Below are positions 26,301 to 38,300 of a stretch of DNA of 64,000 bases, one piece after another. Origin of the DNA: Chionoecetes opilio (lineage: Eukaryota > Arthropoda > Malacostraca > Decapoda > Majidae); contig JACEEZ010022698.1 of assembly GCA_016584305.1 (NCBI GenBank), positions 124,001 through 188,000 of the forward strand. Direction: 5' to 3'. A model generated the notes under the pieces. That model was not told where the DNA came from. It saw only the letters and a program-made list of their open reading frames with translations, and searched no databases. A program made the translations under genes and the position numbers. Every line of letters starts with the position of its first letter. Positions within the stretch are counted from its first letter, which is position 1.

Positions 26301-29300
26301 GACATAAGAACATAAGAACATTAGAAAATAAGGAAGCTACAAGAGGCTGGGAGACATAAGAACATAGGAACATAAAAACATAAGGAAGCTACAAGAGGCT
26401 GGGAGACATAAGAACATAAGAACATTAGAAAATAAGGAAGCTACAGGAGGCTGGGAGACATAAGAACATAAGAACATTAGAAAATAAGGAAGCTACAGGA
26501 GGCTGGGAGACATAAGAACATAAGAACATTAGAAAATAAGGAAGCTACAAGAGGCTGCGAGACATAAGAACATAAGAACATTAGAAAATAAGGAAGCTAC
26601 AAGAGGCTGGGAGACATAAGAACATAAGAAAATAAGGAAGCTACAAGAGGGGACCTGAGACCGTGAGACCTACACGAGGTAGTTCCTGTTACTTAACACT
26701 ACCCAAATCCCCTTTCATCCCCATCCATGAAATTATCTAGCCTCTTTTTAAAGCTCCCTATTGACTCCGCACTAACTACCCCACGACTGAGTCCATTCCA
26801 ATCATTTACCACCCTATTTGTGAACCAGTTTTTCCCTATTTCCTTTTTTAATACATGAGTCAGTCAGTCACTTAAAATAATTTCTACCACATCTCTGTAT
26901 CAAAATTATTCCCTCTATGTCAAGCTTGAAATACACAAGAAACTGTTGCCACCCATGATAACACACAAAGTATCTATACCAAAGTATTTATTTGGGGAAG
27001 CGGTAGCAGAGTGGTTAGCATCACCGAATGGCGTTCTCGAAGACCCGAGTTCGATCCTGAGTGAGACCCATAAATCCACTTTAAATCTTTCTGCACCGTC
27101 GAGTGGCCTAAGAACACCCACATGCCCTGCCCATCAACTCTACCTTCGATTGCGAGTGCATCAGAGGACAGGGGGACGGCATGAGCCTCTAATTACAGGC
27201 GTCACTATAAAAATCCTGCCTGCGCCACCACGGGCGAGGGCCAACCATCACAGCCCTCAAGTGAACCTCCAGGGCCTACCATCCGAGCCCTGGGTCACCA
27301 CTGCCTGCAGGCGCTATAGCCCTGGGTCACCACTGCCTACAGGCGCTATAGCCCTGGGTCACCACTGCCTACAGGCGCTATAGCCCTGGGTCACCACTGC
27401 CTACAGGCGCTATAGCCCTGGGTCACCACTGCCTACAGGCGCTATAGCCCTGGGTCACCACTGCCTACAGGCGCTATAGCCCTGGGTCACCACTGCCTAC
27501 AGGCGCTATAGCCCTGGGTCACCACTGCCTACAGGCGCTATAGCCCTGGGTCACCACTGCCTACAGGCGCTATAGCCCTGGGTCACCACTGCCTACAGGC
27601 GCTATAGCCCTGGGTCACCACTGCCTACAGGCGCTATAGCCCTGGGTCACCACTGCCTACAGGCGCTATAGGCATAATGTAAAAACAACAACAACAAAAC
27701 ACACTGACTGTAACACCAACTCACTGACTGTAACACCAACTCACTGACTGTAACACCAACTCACTGACTGTAACACCAACTCACTGACTGTAACACCAAC
27801 TCACTGACTGTAACACCAACTCACTGACTGTAACACCAACTCACTGACTGTAACACCAACTCACCCCAACTCTGGAAATCCCACTTCAGCTCCATGTAAA
27901 AGTCGCCCATCTGGGACAGCGCGCGGACCAGGTCGGGCCGCCGCGTCTCCATGTGTTCCCGGGACTGCAGTTTTAGTTTTCTTAATAACAAGGAAACTGA
28001 AAAAAAAGCTCCAATGACTAAATGGTCTTTTTTCTCAACAAATGGTCTTTCCCAAACATACTGGATTGCAATTAGCACAAGCGGATTCTTATTAACAATG
28101 CAAACAATCGGCTTATTCTAAACATCATCATCATCATCAGCTTTCTGCTTGACCCCTTCACGCCCAGATCTTTCCTTTACTATAAAAAATTGTCTGTTGT
28201 TAGCCATAAAATTACGAAAAGTAACTTAATATACCAAATGAGTTAGTTGACAAGGATACTAAAAAGGTCATATCGATTAAACATTGCTTATATTCACTAA
28301 AAAACGTCTTGTGATAGCCAAATTACAATGAAAATTACGTTCTGGGTCTCAAGGGGTTAACGTCAGATTTCCCCGTAATGTCTAAGGAGGTTACACAGTC
28401 AATAATAAGCTGCCAAAGCTGTTGTCAGGGTTCATCATTAATATTTGTGGCATGAGTGTTACGCCCCGGATGCTCTTCCAGACAGGCAAGCCCAGTGTTC
28501 AGCGCAGGGCCTCGCTGGATTGCCTGCCAAGCTGACCAGACCCACCTACTTGAAATAGCCTCTACCTGGCAGTGTACAATTCTGATATTAAAATAAAAAA
28601 TAAGACAAAGAAAAAGACAATGACTCCATGGTCGTGTTCAGCCACAAAACACTTGTGTTCCAATTTTTATAAGGATCTGAAATGTCAAAAATTTCCCCCC
28701 ATAAAATGCAGCAAACCTTAAAATTTTAGGCATATATAATATTTTCTTTAATAACTCAAAAACTATACAAATTACGAAAAAATGCATAGAACAGAAAAGA
28801 TAGAGCTTGACAAGACCTTCCCCAAGAGCTATAGTAAAATCAGTTCAGAATATAAATAATTGAGATATTTGCTTATGTCAGATTTCACAAAATATTCATT
28901 TTCTCGGAAAGTGTACAGGCTTGCGCGGATGATCTTTACGCCAGAACCCGTTCATCGAGATTTACCGCGCATATTTAAAGTTGCTTCCCAAGCTATAAAA
29001 AAATGCAGAAGGCATGAATCGTATGTCTGACAGCGACGTACATCATCTTGCACACTCACCGGTGTGTGGGAGGGAGGGTTTCCCTCCCTCTCCTCCCTCC
29101 ATAGGCGGTTGACAGTTTGCATGATTTTGAACTTATAACCTGCAGCGTTCACCTACATCCCGTGTTTTTGCCTGTTTTTGCTGGATTACATAATAGGTGG
29201 AAAACATACGGATGGCACAACGATTCAAGCAATCATTGATCTTTACAAGGCTGGGATCAATAATAAGGAAATTTGCAAGCTTAAAGGACTAAAGCTTAGA

Positions 29301-32300
29301 ACAGTGCAAAATTTGATCCGCCGATTTAAGGCTGGCGGAGAGGTGAATCTCCCACCTCCAAAAAAACAACCTAGGAAACAAAAAAAACGTGTAACAGAAC
29401 CAGGAGCGTGTTAAGGCGACAGCTTGATGCCAATCCTAGCCTTACAGCCAGAGAACTGAAGGAGGAAAATCATACTCTTCTTGGTAGTGTGTCGCTTCGT
29501 ACTGTACAGGAAACTTTGAAACGTGACCTTGGCTACAGGTGTTACCGGGCGCGGAATAAGCAACTGATAAATGACCGCCAAAGGAAGAAAAGGCTTCACT
29601 TTGCAAAGAAATACAGAGATTGGCCTCTCGACAAGTGGCGGGCTGTGCTGTGGAGTGACGAAAGCACATTTTGTGTGTGTGGAGGAGGACCAGCAAAAGT
29701 GTACCGTCGCCCCGGCTCAGACCCCACCGAGCCTCGCTACACACGAAAGACCACAAAACACCCTCCCAGTTTAATGGTGTGGGGTTGCTTTACTTTTCAT
29801 GGTATTGGGAACTTAGTTATTTTCCCAAAGAACACAACTGTTAACAAAGTGGTGTATTTTGATCTTTTAAATGACCACCTGGAGGCCTGCTTTGAAAAGA
29901 CACAGGCACAGATTTTCCAACAGAATGGAGCATCCTGCCACACAGCTCGAGATGTGATACAGTGGCTTGATGACTGCAAGATTGGAAGAATAGATGACTG
30001 GCCAGGTAATTCTCCCGATATATCACCCATAGAAAATCTTTGGGCCATCATGAAAGGCAAACTCCGCTCACGTGACACCTCTACACTCCCCAAGCTTGAA
30101 TTGGAGCTCCGAAAGTGTTGGGAAGAATTTAAGCCTGAGTTCCTTCAAAATCTTGCTGACAGTGTACCACGTCGCCTTCAAAGGGTCATCAAGAGGAAGG
30201 GCTACGCAACGAAATACTAACTACAATTGTAAGTGTTGATATTCTACATTATTTTGTTATAAACATGGTGCGTCATACGTGTAAACATTCACTTTTCGGA
30301 GGCGCGCACTGATTATCCACGCAAACTGTAGGTGTCAATGAAATTCTGATTGCATTATTGGATATAAAGTATTGAGCTTAACAACTTTTATTCTATGCAG
30401 GTTTCCTCAAGGACTAATAGTTACGGAGTAAAATGTCAAAAACGTGTTCAACGACTGGCCAGACCCATTTTCAGCGGACAGATACATATATGAAAAATAA
30501 TTTCCGTCAAAGGACGTAAAGGATCCTGTCCTGGCCAGTGTAACAGCCGTGAAGCAGGGTTAGCTTAGGCTGTTTTAGGTCCATTAAGCACCGGGCTAGG
30601 ACAAATAAGTGACTAATGACCATTTACCTCAATGAAAATAAGATCAGTCATTAAATTTAGGGAGAAGAATAGATGAATGAGTGAGTGAATGATGGCATGG
30701 GTGGGTGGGTGGGTGAATGATGGCATGGGTGGGTGAATGATGGCATGGGTGGGTGGGTGGGTGAATGAGTGAGTGAATGAGGGCATGGGTGGATGGGTGG
30801 GTGAATGAGTGAGTGAGTGATGGCATGGGTGGATGGGTGGGTGAATGAGTGAGTGAATGATGGCATGGGTGGATGGGTGGGTGAATGAGTGAGTGAATGA
30901 TGGCATGGGTGGGTGGGTGGGTGGGTGGGTGGGTGAGTGAATGATGGCATGGGTGGATGGGTGGGTGAATGAGTGAGTGAATGATGGCATGGGTGGGTGG
31001 GTGGGTGAATGAGTGAGTGAGTGATGGCATGGGTGGGTGGGTGGGTGAATGAGTGAGTGAATGATGGCATGGGTGGGTGGGTGGATGAATGAGTGAGTGA
31101 ATGATGGCATGGGTGGATGGGTGGGTGGGTGGGTGGGTGAGTGAGTGAATGGCATGGGTGGGTGGGTGGGTGAGTGAATGATGGCATGGGTGGATGGGTG
31201 GGTGAATGAGTGAGTGAATGATGGCATGGGTGGGTGGGTGGGTGAGTGAATGATGGCATGGGTGGATGGGTGGGTGAATGAGTGAGTGAATGATGGCATG
31301 GGTGGGTGGGTGGGTGAATGAGTGAGTGAGTGATGGCATGGGTGGGTGGGTGGGTGGGTGAATGAGTGATGGCATGGGTGGGTGGGTGGGTGAATGAGTG
31401 AGTGAGTGATGGCATGGGTGGGTGGGTGGGTGGGTGAATGAGTGAGTGAATGATGGCATGGGTGGATGGGTGGGTGAATGAGTGAGTGAATGATGGCATG
31501 GGTGGATGGGTGGGTGGGTGGGTGAGTGAGTGAATGATGGCATGGGTGGGTGAGTGAGTGAGTGATGGCATGGGTGGGTGGGTGGGTGAATGATGGCATG
31601 GGTGGGTGGGTGAATGAGTGGCATGGGTGGGTGGGTGGGTGAGTGAATGATGGCATGGGTGGATGGGTGGGTGAATGAGTGAGTGAATGATGGCATGGGT
31701 GGGTGGATGGGTGGGTGGGTGAGTGAATGATGGCATGGGTGGATGGGTGGGTGAATGAGTGAGTGAATGATGGCATGGGTGGGTGGGTGGGTGAGTGAGT
31801 GAATGAGGGCATGGGTGGATGGGTGGGTGGGTGGGTGAATGATGGCATGGGTGGGTGGATGGGTGGGTGGGTGGGTGGGTGAGTGAGTGATGGCATGGGT
31901 GGATGGGTGGGTGAATGAGTGAGTGAATGATGGCATGGGTGGGTGGGTGGGTGAATGATGTCATGGGTGGGTGGGTGGGTGAAAGAGTGAGTGAATGATG
32001 GCATGGGTGGATGGGTGGGTGAATGAGTGAGTGAATGATGGCATGGGTGGATGGGTGGGTGAATGAGTGAGTGAGTGATGGCATGGGTGGATGGGTGGGT
32101 GAATGAGTGAGTGAATGATGGCATGGGTGGGTGGTTGGGTGGGTGAATGAATGAGTGAATGATGGCATGGGTGGATGGGTGGGTGAATGAGTGAGTGAAT
32201 GATGGCATGGGTGGGTGGGTGGGTGAATGCGTGAGTGAATGATGGCATGGGTGGGTGGGTGGGTGAATGATGGCATGGGTGGGTGGGTGGGTGGGTGGGT

Positions 32301-35300
32301 GAATGAGTGGCATGGATGGGTGGGTGGGTGAGTGAATGATGGCATGGGTGGATGGGTGGGTGAATGAGTGAGTGAATGATGGCATGGGTGGGTGGGTGGG
32401 TGAGTGAGTGAATGAGGGCATGGGTGGATGGGTGGGTGGGTGGGTGAATGATAGCATGGGTGGGTGGATGGGTGGGTGGGTGGGTGAGTGAGTGATGGCA
32501 TGGGTGGATGGGTGGGTGAATGAGTGAGTGAATGATGGCATGGGTGGATGGGTGGGTGAATGAGTGAGTGAATGATGGCATGGGTGGGTGGGTGGGTGAG
32601 TGAGTGAGTGAATGATGGCATGGGTGGGTGGGTGGGTGAATGAGTGAGTGAATGATGGCATGGGTGGATGGGTGGGTGAATGAGTGAGTGAATGATGGCA
32701 TGGGTGGATGGGTGGGTGAATGAGTGAGTGAATGATGGCATGGGTGGATGGGTGGGTGAATGAGTGAGTGAATGATGGCATGGGTGGATGGGTGGGTGAA
32801 TGAGTGAGTGAATGATGGCATGGGTGGGTGGGTGGGTGGGTGGGTGAGTGAGTGAATGAGGGCATGGGTGGATGGGTGGGTGAATGAGTGAGTGAATGAT
32901 GGCATGGGTGGGTGGGTGGGTGGGTGAATGAGTGAGTGAATGATGGCATGGGTGGATGGGTGGGTGGGTGAGTGAGTGAATGATGGCATGGGTGGATGGG
33001 TGGGTGAATGAGTGAGTGAATGATGGCATGGGTGGGTGGGTGGGTGGGTGGGTGAGTGAGTGAATGAGGGCATGGGTGGATGGGTGGGTGAATGAGTGAG
33101 TGAATGATGGCATGGGTGGGTGGGTGGGTGGGTGAGTGAGTGAATGAGGGCATGGGTGGATGAGTGGGTGAATGAGTGAGTGAATGATGGCATGGGTGGA
33201 TGGGTGGGTGAATGAGTGAGTGAATGATGGCATGGGTGGGTGGATGGGTGGGTGGGTGGGTGAGTGAGTGAATGAATGATGGCATGGGTGGATGGGTGGG
33301 TGAATGAGTGAGTGAATGATGGCATGGGTGGGTGGGTGGGTGGGTGGGTGGGTGGGTGGGTGGGTGAATGAGTGAGTGAATGATGGCATGGGTGGGTGGA
33401 TGGGTGGGTGAGTGAGTGAATGATGGCATGGGTGGATGGGTGGGTGAATGAGTGAGTGAATGATGGCATGGGTGGGTGGGTGGGTGGGTGAGTGAGTGAT
33501 GGCATGGGTGGATGGGTGGGTGGGTGGGTGAGTGAGTGAATGATGGCATGGGTGGGTGGATGGGTGGGTGAATGAGTGAGTGAGTGATGGCATGGGTGGG
33601 TGGATGGGTGAGTGGGTGAGTGAGGGCAAATAGGTGGTAGGCTATATATGCACGCACGCACACACTGCACGCACACACGTGAAGTGTGGGGCCGGTGTAT
33701 CCGGCTTCTTTCCTGTGAATACAGGAGTGAGGCAAGGGTGCGTCCTTGCCCCATCACTTTTCAACGCTTGTATGGACTGGGTATTGGACAAGGTTGTGGA
33801 TCAAAGTGATTGTGGAGCATCCGTCGGCAACACCAAGATCACTGATCTTGTTTTTGCCGATGATGCAGTAATCTTTGCTGAGTCGCTGGAGGTCCTGGTG
33901 ATGGCTCTCGAGGCGCTGCACGAGGAGGCAAAGCCTTTGGGACTTGAGGTCTCCTGGCTCAAGACCAAGGTCCAGGTGTTTGGAGACTTACTAGATGAAA
34001 CAGTACAGTCTGTTCATGCGTGTGGCGAGGACATTGAGATCTTGGAAAGTTTTACATACCTTGGTAGCGCAGTCCATATTGACGGCGGGTCACGTCAAGA
34101 AGTCTTACGGCGGATTGGCATAGCCCACGGTGTTATGGACTCGCTCAGCGGGAGTATTTGGCGTTGTCGGTACCTGTGCAGGAGGACAAAGATCCGGATC
34201 TTCAAATCGCTTGTGATCCCTGTTAGGCGATCAGCCTGGGGGGTTGGTCGGTATCAAATTAGGGCGAGAATGCTAATAGTGTTTTTTGGGAAGGTATAAA
34301 TGCCTAGAGTTAGAAAACATGTGATAGCATTGTGGCAGTGGCAGCTTTATGGGAGTTATCCCCCTTTTCCAAACTGTATATTATATAATTATATAAATAT
34401 ACATACATATAATTAAAAAAAAAAATCTTTTTCAGGTGTCGTATTTCATCGGCGAGAGACGGACCGGACGATCGACTGGCGACGTTGGAGACCCTCGAGG
34501 AGACCACCACTACCGGAAGACCAGCCGGCCCGCAGGTCGTGCGTTCAGAGAAAGTCGGGTTTTTGGAGTGGAGAGGTAGAGTAGCAGCCGACTACCTCTC
34601 GAAGCTATTGTTGAAGGCTGGTGATGTAGAGAAGAATCCGGGACCAGAATCCGGTGTCGTGGTAGCTGTGGAACTTCAACGTAGGAGGCCTGGAATGTCC
34701 GTTGACATGGAAACGCCACAGGCACCCGCCAAGAAACTGTGCATCATACACCAGGCAGTATCCGACGGAGATGAACATTTTGTCAGTCCTCAAAGCCATG
34801 CCTCCTGGTTAACCTTACTTGAAGCCGCCAAAGTCAGGAACCATGTCCCCATTCTAGACGTTTCAAAAACGCTTCAGGACAAAGAAGTTCCAATTATATT
34901 CTATCATCGAAAATGTAGAAGCATGTTCACCATGAAAAGAGACTTGGAAACTCTGAAAAGTAAAGCAGGTGAATGTAGTAGTGATCTATCTGGTAGTAGT
35001 GACTGTCCTCCAAAAAAGTCTTCCAGAACATCAACACATGAATCAAGAGTTTATGCTCCGATCTGTGTATTCTGTAGCAAGGTCAAGTTCAAAAAGCACT
35101 CCAATACACGTGAAACACTTACGCTAGCTTCACAACTGAGAGTAGATCAAACACTAAGAGAGAGTGCCGTCAGAAATGCAGACGGCAGGATGATAGCACT
35201 AACCAGTAGAGACATTGTTGCCGCAGAGGCACACTACCACGCTTCATGCTATAGGAATTACACTAGGAACAAAGAGGACAGCAATGAGAATGAAGAAGAG

Positions 35301-38300
35301 AAAGTAACAGATGAATTTATACTGTATCACAAGGTTGAAGGAGAAGCTTACCAAGAACTTTTCGAATACATCAGAGAAGATATTATCCCCAACAAGAGGA
35401 TTATACCAGTCACCTCCTTGACCACAAAATTGGAATCATTAATGTTGTCTGGTGGAGTTAATCTTCTGAAGGATTCAACAAAGAAGAATATGCACAGAAG
35501 ACTGAAATCCGAGCTTGGAGGTGCAGTAGAAATATTTTCCGACGACAAGGGAAAGTTGTTGATGGTTCCATGCTGTGTCTCATTAAAGGATGTTGTCTTG
35601 GAAAATCAAAATCTACATAGGGAGCTCAAGCTTTGGAAGGCAAAGTCTACAGATATCAACAAGATCATAGATCAGACTTCGTCACATATCCGAACGGCCA
35701 TCAAGAAGGACATGATTTCAAATAGAAAGGACAAAATTTCATAATTATTGGGTGTATTTTGGCGGCCATTTTGGAAAAAGGGAGATAACTCATATAAAGC
35801 TGCCACCCCCACAATGCTATCACATGTTTTCTAACTCTAGGCATTTATACCTTCTCAAAAAACACTCTTAGCATTCTCGCCCTAATTTGATACCGGTGAG
35901 CAAAATTTTGGACCGGGGCTGACCGACTATGTCTTACTCTATGGTTGTGAGACATGGACACTAAATAGTGACTTGAAGAGACGAATCAATGCCTTTGGTA
36001 ATAAGTGTCTTCGCAGAATCATGGGGTATCGCTGGGATGATTACGTGTCAAATCAGCGATTGCACCGTGAGACTGAATCGAGGCCTATTACCTGCATAGT
36101 CCGTCAGCGCCAACTTCGGCTATATGGGCATGTGGCACGCTACCCTGAAACCGATCCTTCCCATCGGGTTGTATCTGTAAGAGACAATCCGGCGTGGAGG
36201 AGGCCAAGGGGGCGCCCACAAGGCTCGTGGCTGGGGCAAGTTGATGTTTCTTGTCGAGAGCTGCTTGGTATGGGAAAGGAGCCTGCATGGGAACTCGCGA
36301 GTGGTGACCCTCGGGAGTGGCGTCGTAGGGTGGGCGAGGCGACGCGCCCCCCGGCGTATGCCCCCAATGATTGATTGATTGCACACACTCACTATTCTAT
36401 TGCTTATGCTTATTACTGCACTATGCTTATTCTAAACACATAGAATATAATGACAATATCACAATGGACCTCAATATAACTCCATACATTTAAGTATGGA
36501 GTTACCATAACCTTACCTGCCTTCAAACTGAGGGGAGACCACCATAGAAAGCGGACCCTCACCTATAACATCACAGGTGTCACTAAAAATAATCCAGCCT
36601 GCGCCAACCAACGGGCGGAGGGCCAACCATCACGTCCCTCTATAGGATAAAATAGCCTACTGGCGCTATAGGCTTCTATGTACAAAAAGAAAAGAAAGTG
36701 TCACAGCCAACACCAGGGCTGCTCGCACACTCACTGGTCTGCCTGTCGCCAAAGCTGATCGCCTCCGCCAGGGGACTCCAGCCATTGAGGTTCTTCACTT
36801 TGACAGGCGCGGAGTGGGCCAGCAGCAGGTGTATGCACTCTGCAACACCAGCATTACATAACATAAGCACAAGTCTTTGTAGCATTGACTGGGATTTAAT
36901 TATAGGAGACAATGACACAGAGGATTTGTTCAAACTAGTTCAAGACAACTTCCTAAAGCAAGCAATCAAGGAGCCTACTAGGGGAGATAATAGTCTAGAT
37001 TTATTACTGTAACAAACAGGGAAGATTTAGTTCAACACAAGCAGAGGTAACAGGTCGTAGTGATGTGGGGAGAAGCAGGGGAAGAGGAAGAAGAGGAAGA
37101 AGAAGAAAGGGAAGGAGAATGAAGACAAGAAAAAGAAAAAGATGAAAGAAAAAGAAAGAAAACTGGAGGAATGATTAGGAGGAAGAAAAGAGGAAGACTA
37201 TGAAGAAGAGGAAAAGGATGATAATGCGAGGTTGTATTACGAGGAGGAGGAGGAGGAGGAATACAAAAGGAATACAAAGGAAACACAAACAGCAACAGAC
37301 CATTAGGTACTTACATGGCTGTTTGATTTAACTACACAACACTAACTAGCTAATAAGAGAGAAAGGCTAGGAAAGTAGAAGGCTAAAGCAGAAGGCAAGT
37401 AGAATGGGTTAGGTTAGTGTGGAGTCAATAGGGAGCTTCAACCCCTTGAGGCCCACAACGTAATTTACATTGTAATTTAAATACCATGAGACCATTGATA
37501 TAAGCGATATTTTAGTAGATATGACCTGCTTAGTATCCTTGTCCACTAGTTGATTTGGTATATTCAGTTACTTTTCTTAATTTCATGGCTAACAACAAAC
37601 GAGGCGACACTGCTTTCTCAGCCCTGCACTCAGAAGCCAAACCCTATATTCCCCTTGCCCTGATCTGCATGTCTTTCTCAGCCCTGCACTCAGAAGCCAA
37701 CCATATTCCCTTGCCTGATCTCATGTCTTTCAGCCTGCTCAGAACAACCTATATTCCTTGCCCTGATCTGCATGTCTTTCTCAGCCCTGCACTCAGAAGC
37801 CAAACCCTATATTCCCCTTGCCCTGATCTGCATGTCTTTACACACACTTCTCTTCTCATAGAAAACTGCATCCATCGTATCATTTCATCACTATTTTGTT
37901 CTATGTCTATAGTCTATTTTTTTTATCGAAGCAAAAATTTCATTCTATTTTAAGGTCTCATGCTTAAAATGATGCCTATGTTTACCTGATAATATGGTTA
38001 ACTGTGATAAAATACAGCTGAAATTAAGAAAGCTAGTATTCTTTCCTGCATCATTCAGTCAGTAACACAAGGTCAGGATTTCACCTCGTAAAAAAAAAAA
38101 CAGACTGTAGCTGGTCTCATTATCCACCCATGTATTATGTCCACAGTTTTAATACCTTGCTGGTCACTTTGTCCTCTGCTCAGACTCCCCCTACCGTCAC
38201 CCCTTCTGCCTAGCTGCTCACCACACGCACACATCTCTCTGACTTGCTATGTTTTCAGTGACACATTACAGTAAATAGTTAACCCCTTCACGCCCAGATC

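Larger units (their letters stand above)
33675..36375 (+). pseudogene. Non-LTR retrotransposon reverse transcriptase, 5'-truncated, interrupted
   Basis: The left part (33675-34223) encodes RT motifs NTGVRQGCVLAPSLFNACMD, LVFADDAVIFAES (FADD catalytic box), TYLGSAVHIDGG and FKSLVIP. The right part (35933-36374) continues with LLYGCETWTLNSDLKRRI, NKCLRRIMGYRWDD, RQRQLRLYGHVAR and WRRRVGEATRPPAYAPND before a stop and attg repeats. Removing 34224-35929 rejoins the frame exactly at CCT GT|C TTA CTC. The left edge abuts the GGGT array, so the endonuclease part is missing. The clade (RTE-like?) is uncertain. Confidence 0.88.

Noticed and set aside
26993..27070. A tRNA gene from the box A and box B motifs
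   Set aside because: The acceptor and anticodon stems do not pair as a tRNA, and the sequence continues into a SINE body shared by several copies.
30613..33735. 1040-codon minus-strand PTHPPTH-rich frame
   Set aside because: The 4-bp-based repeat is open in all minus-strand frames. No unique domain, start context or splice support.
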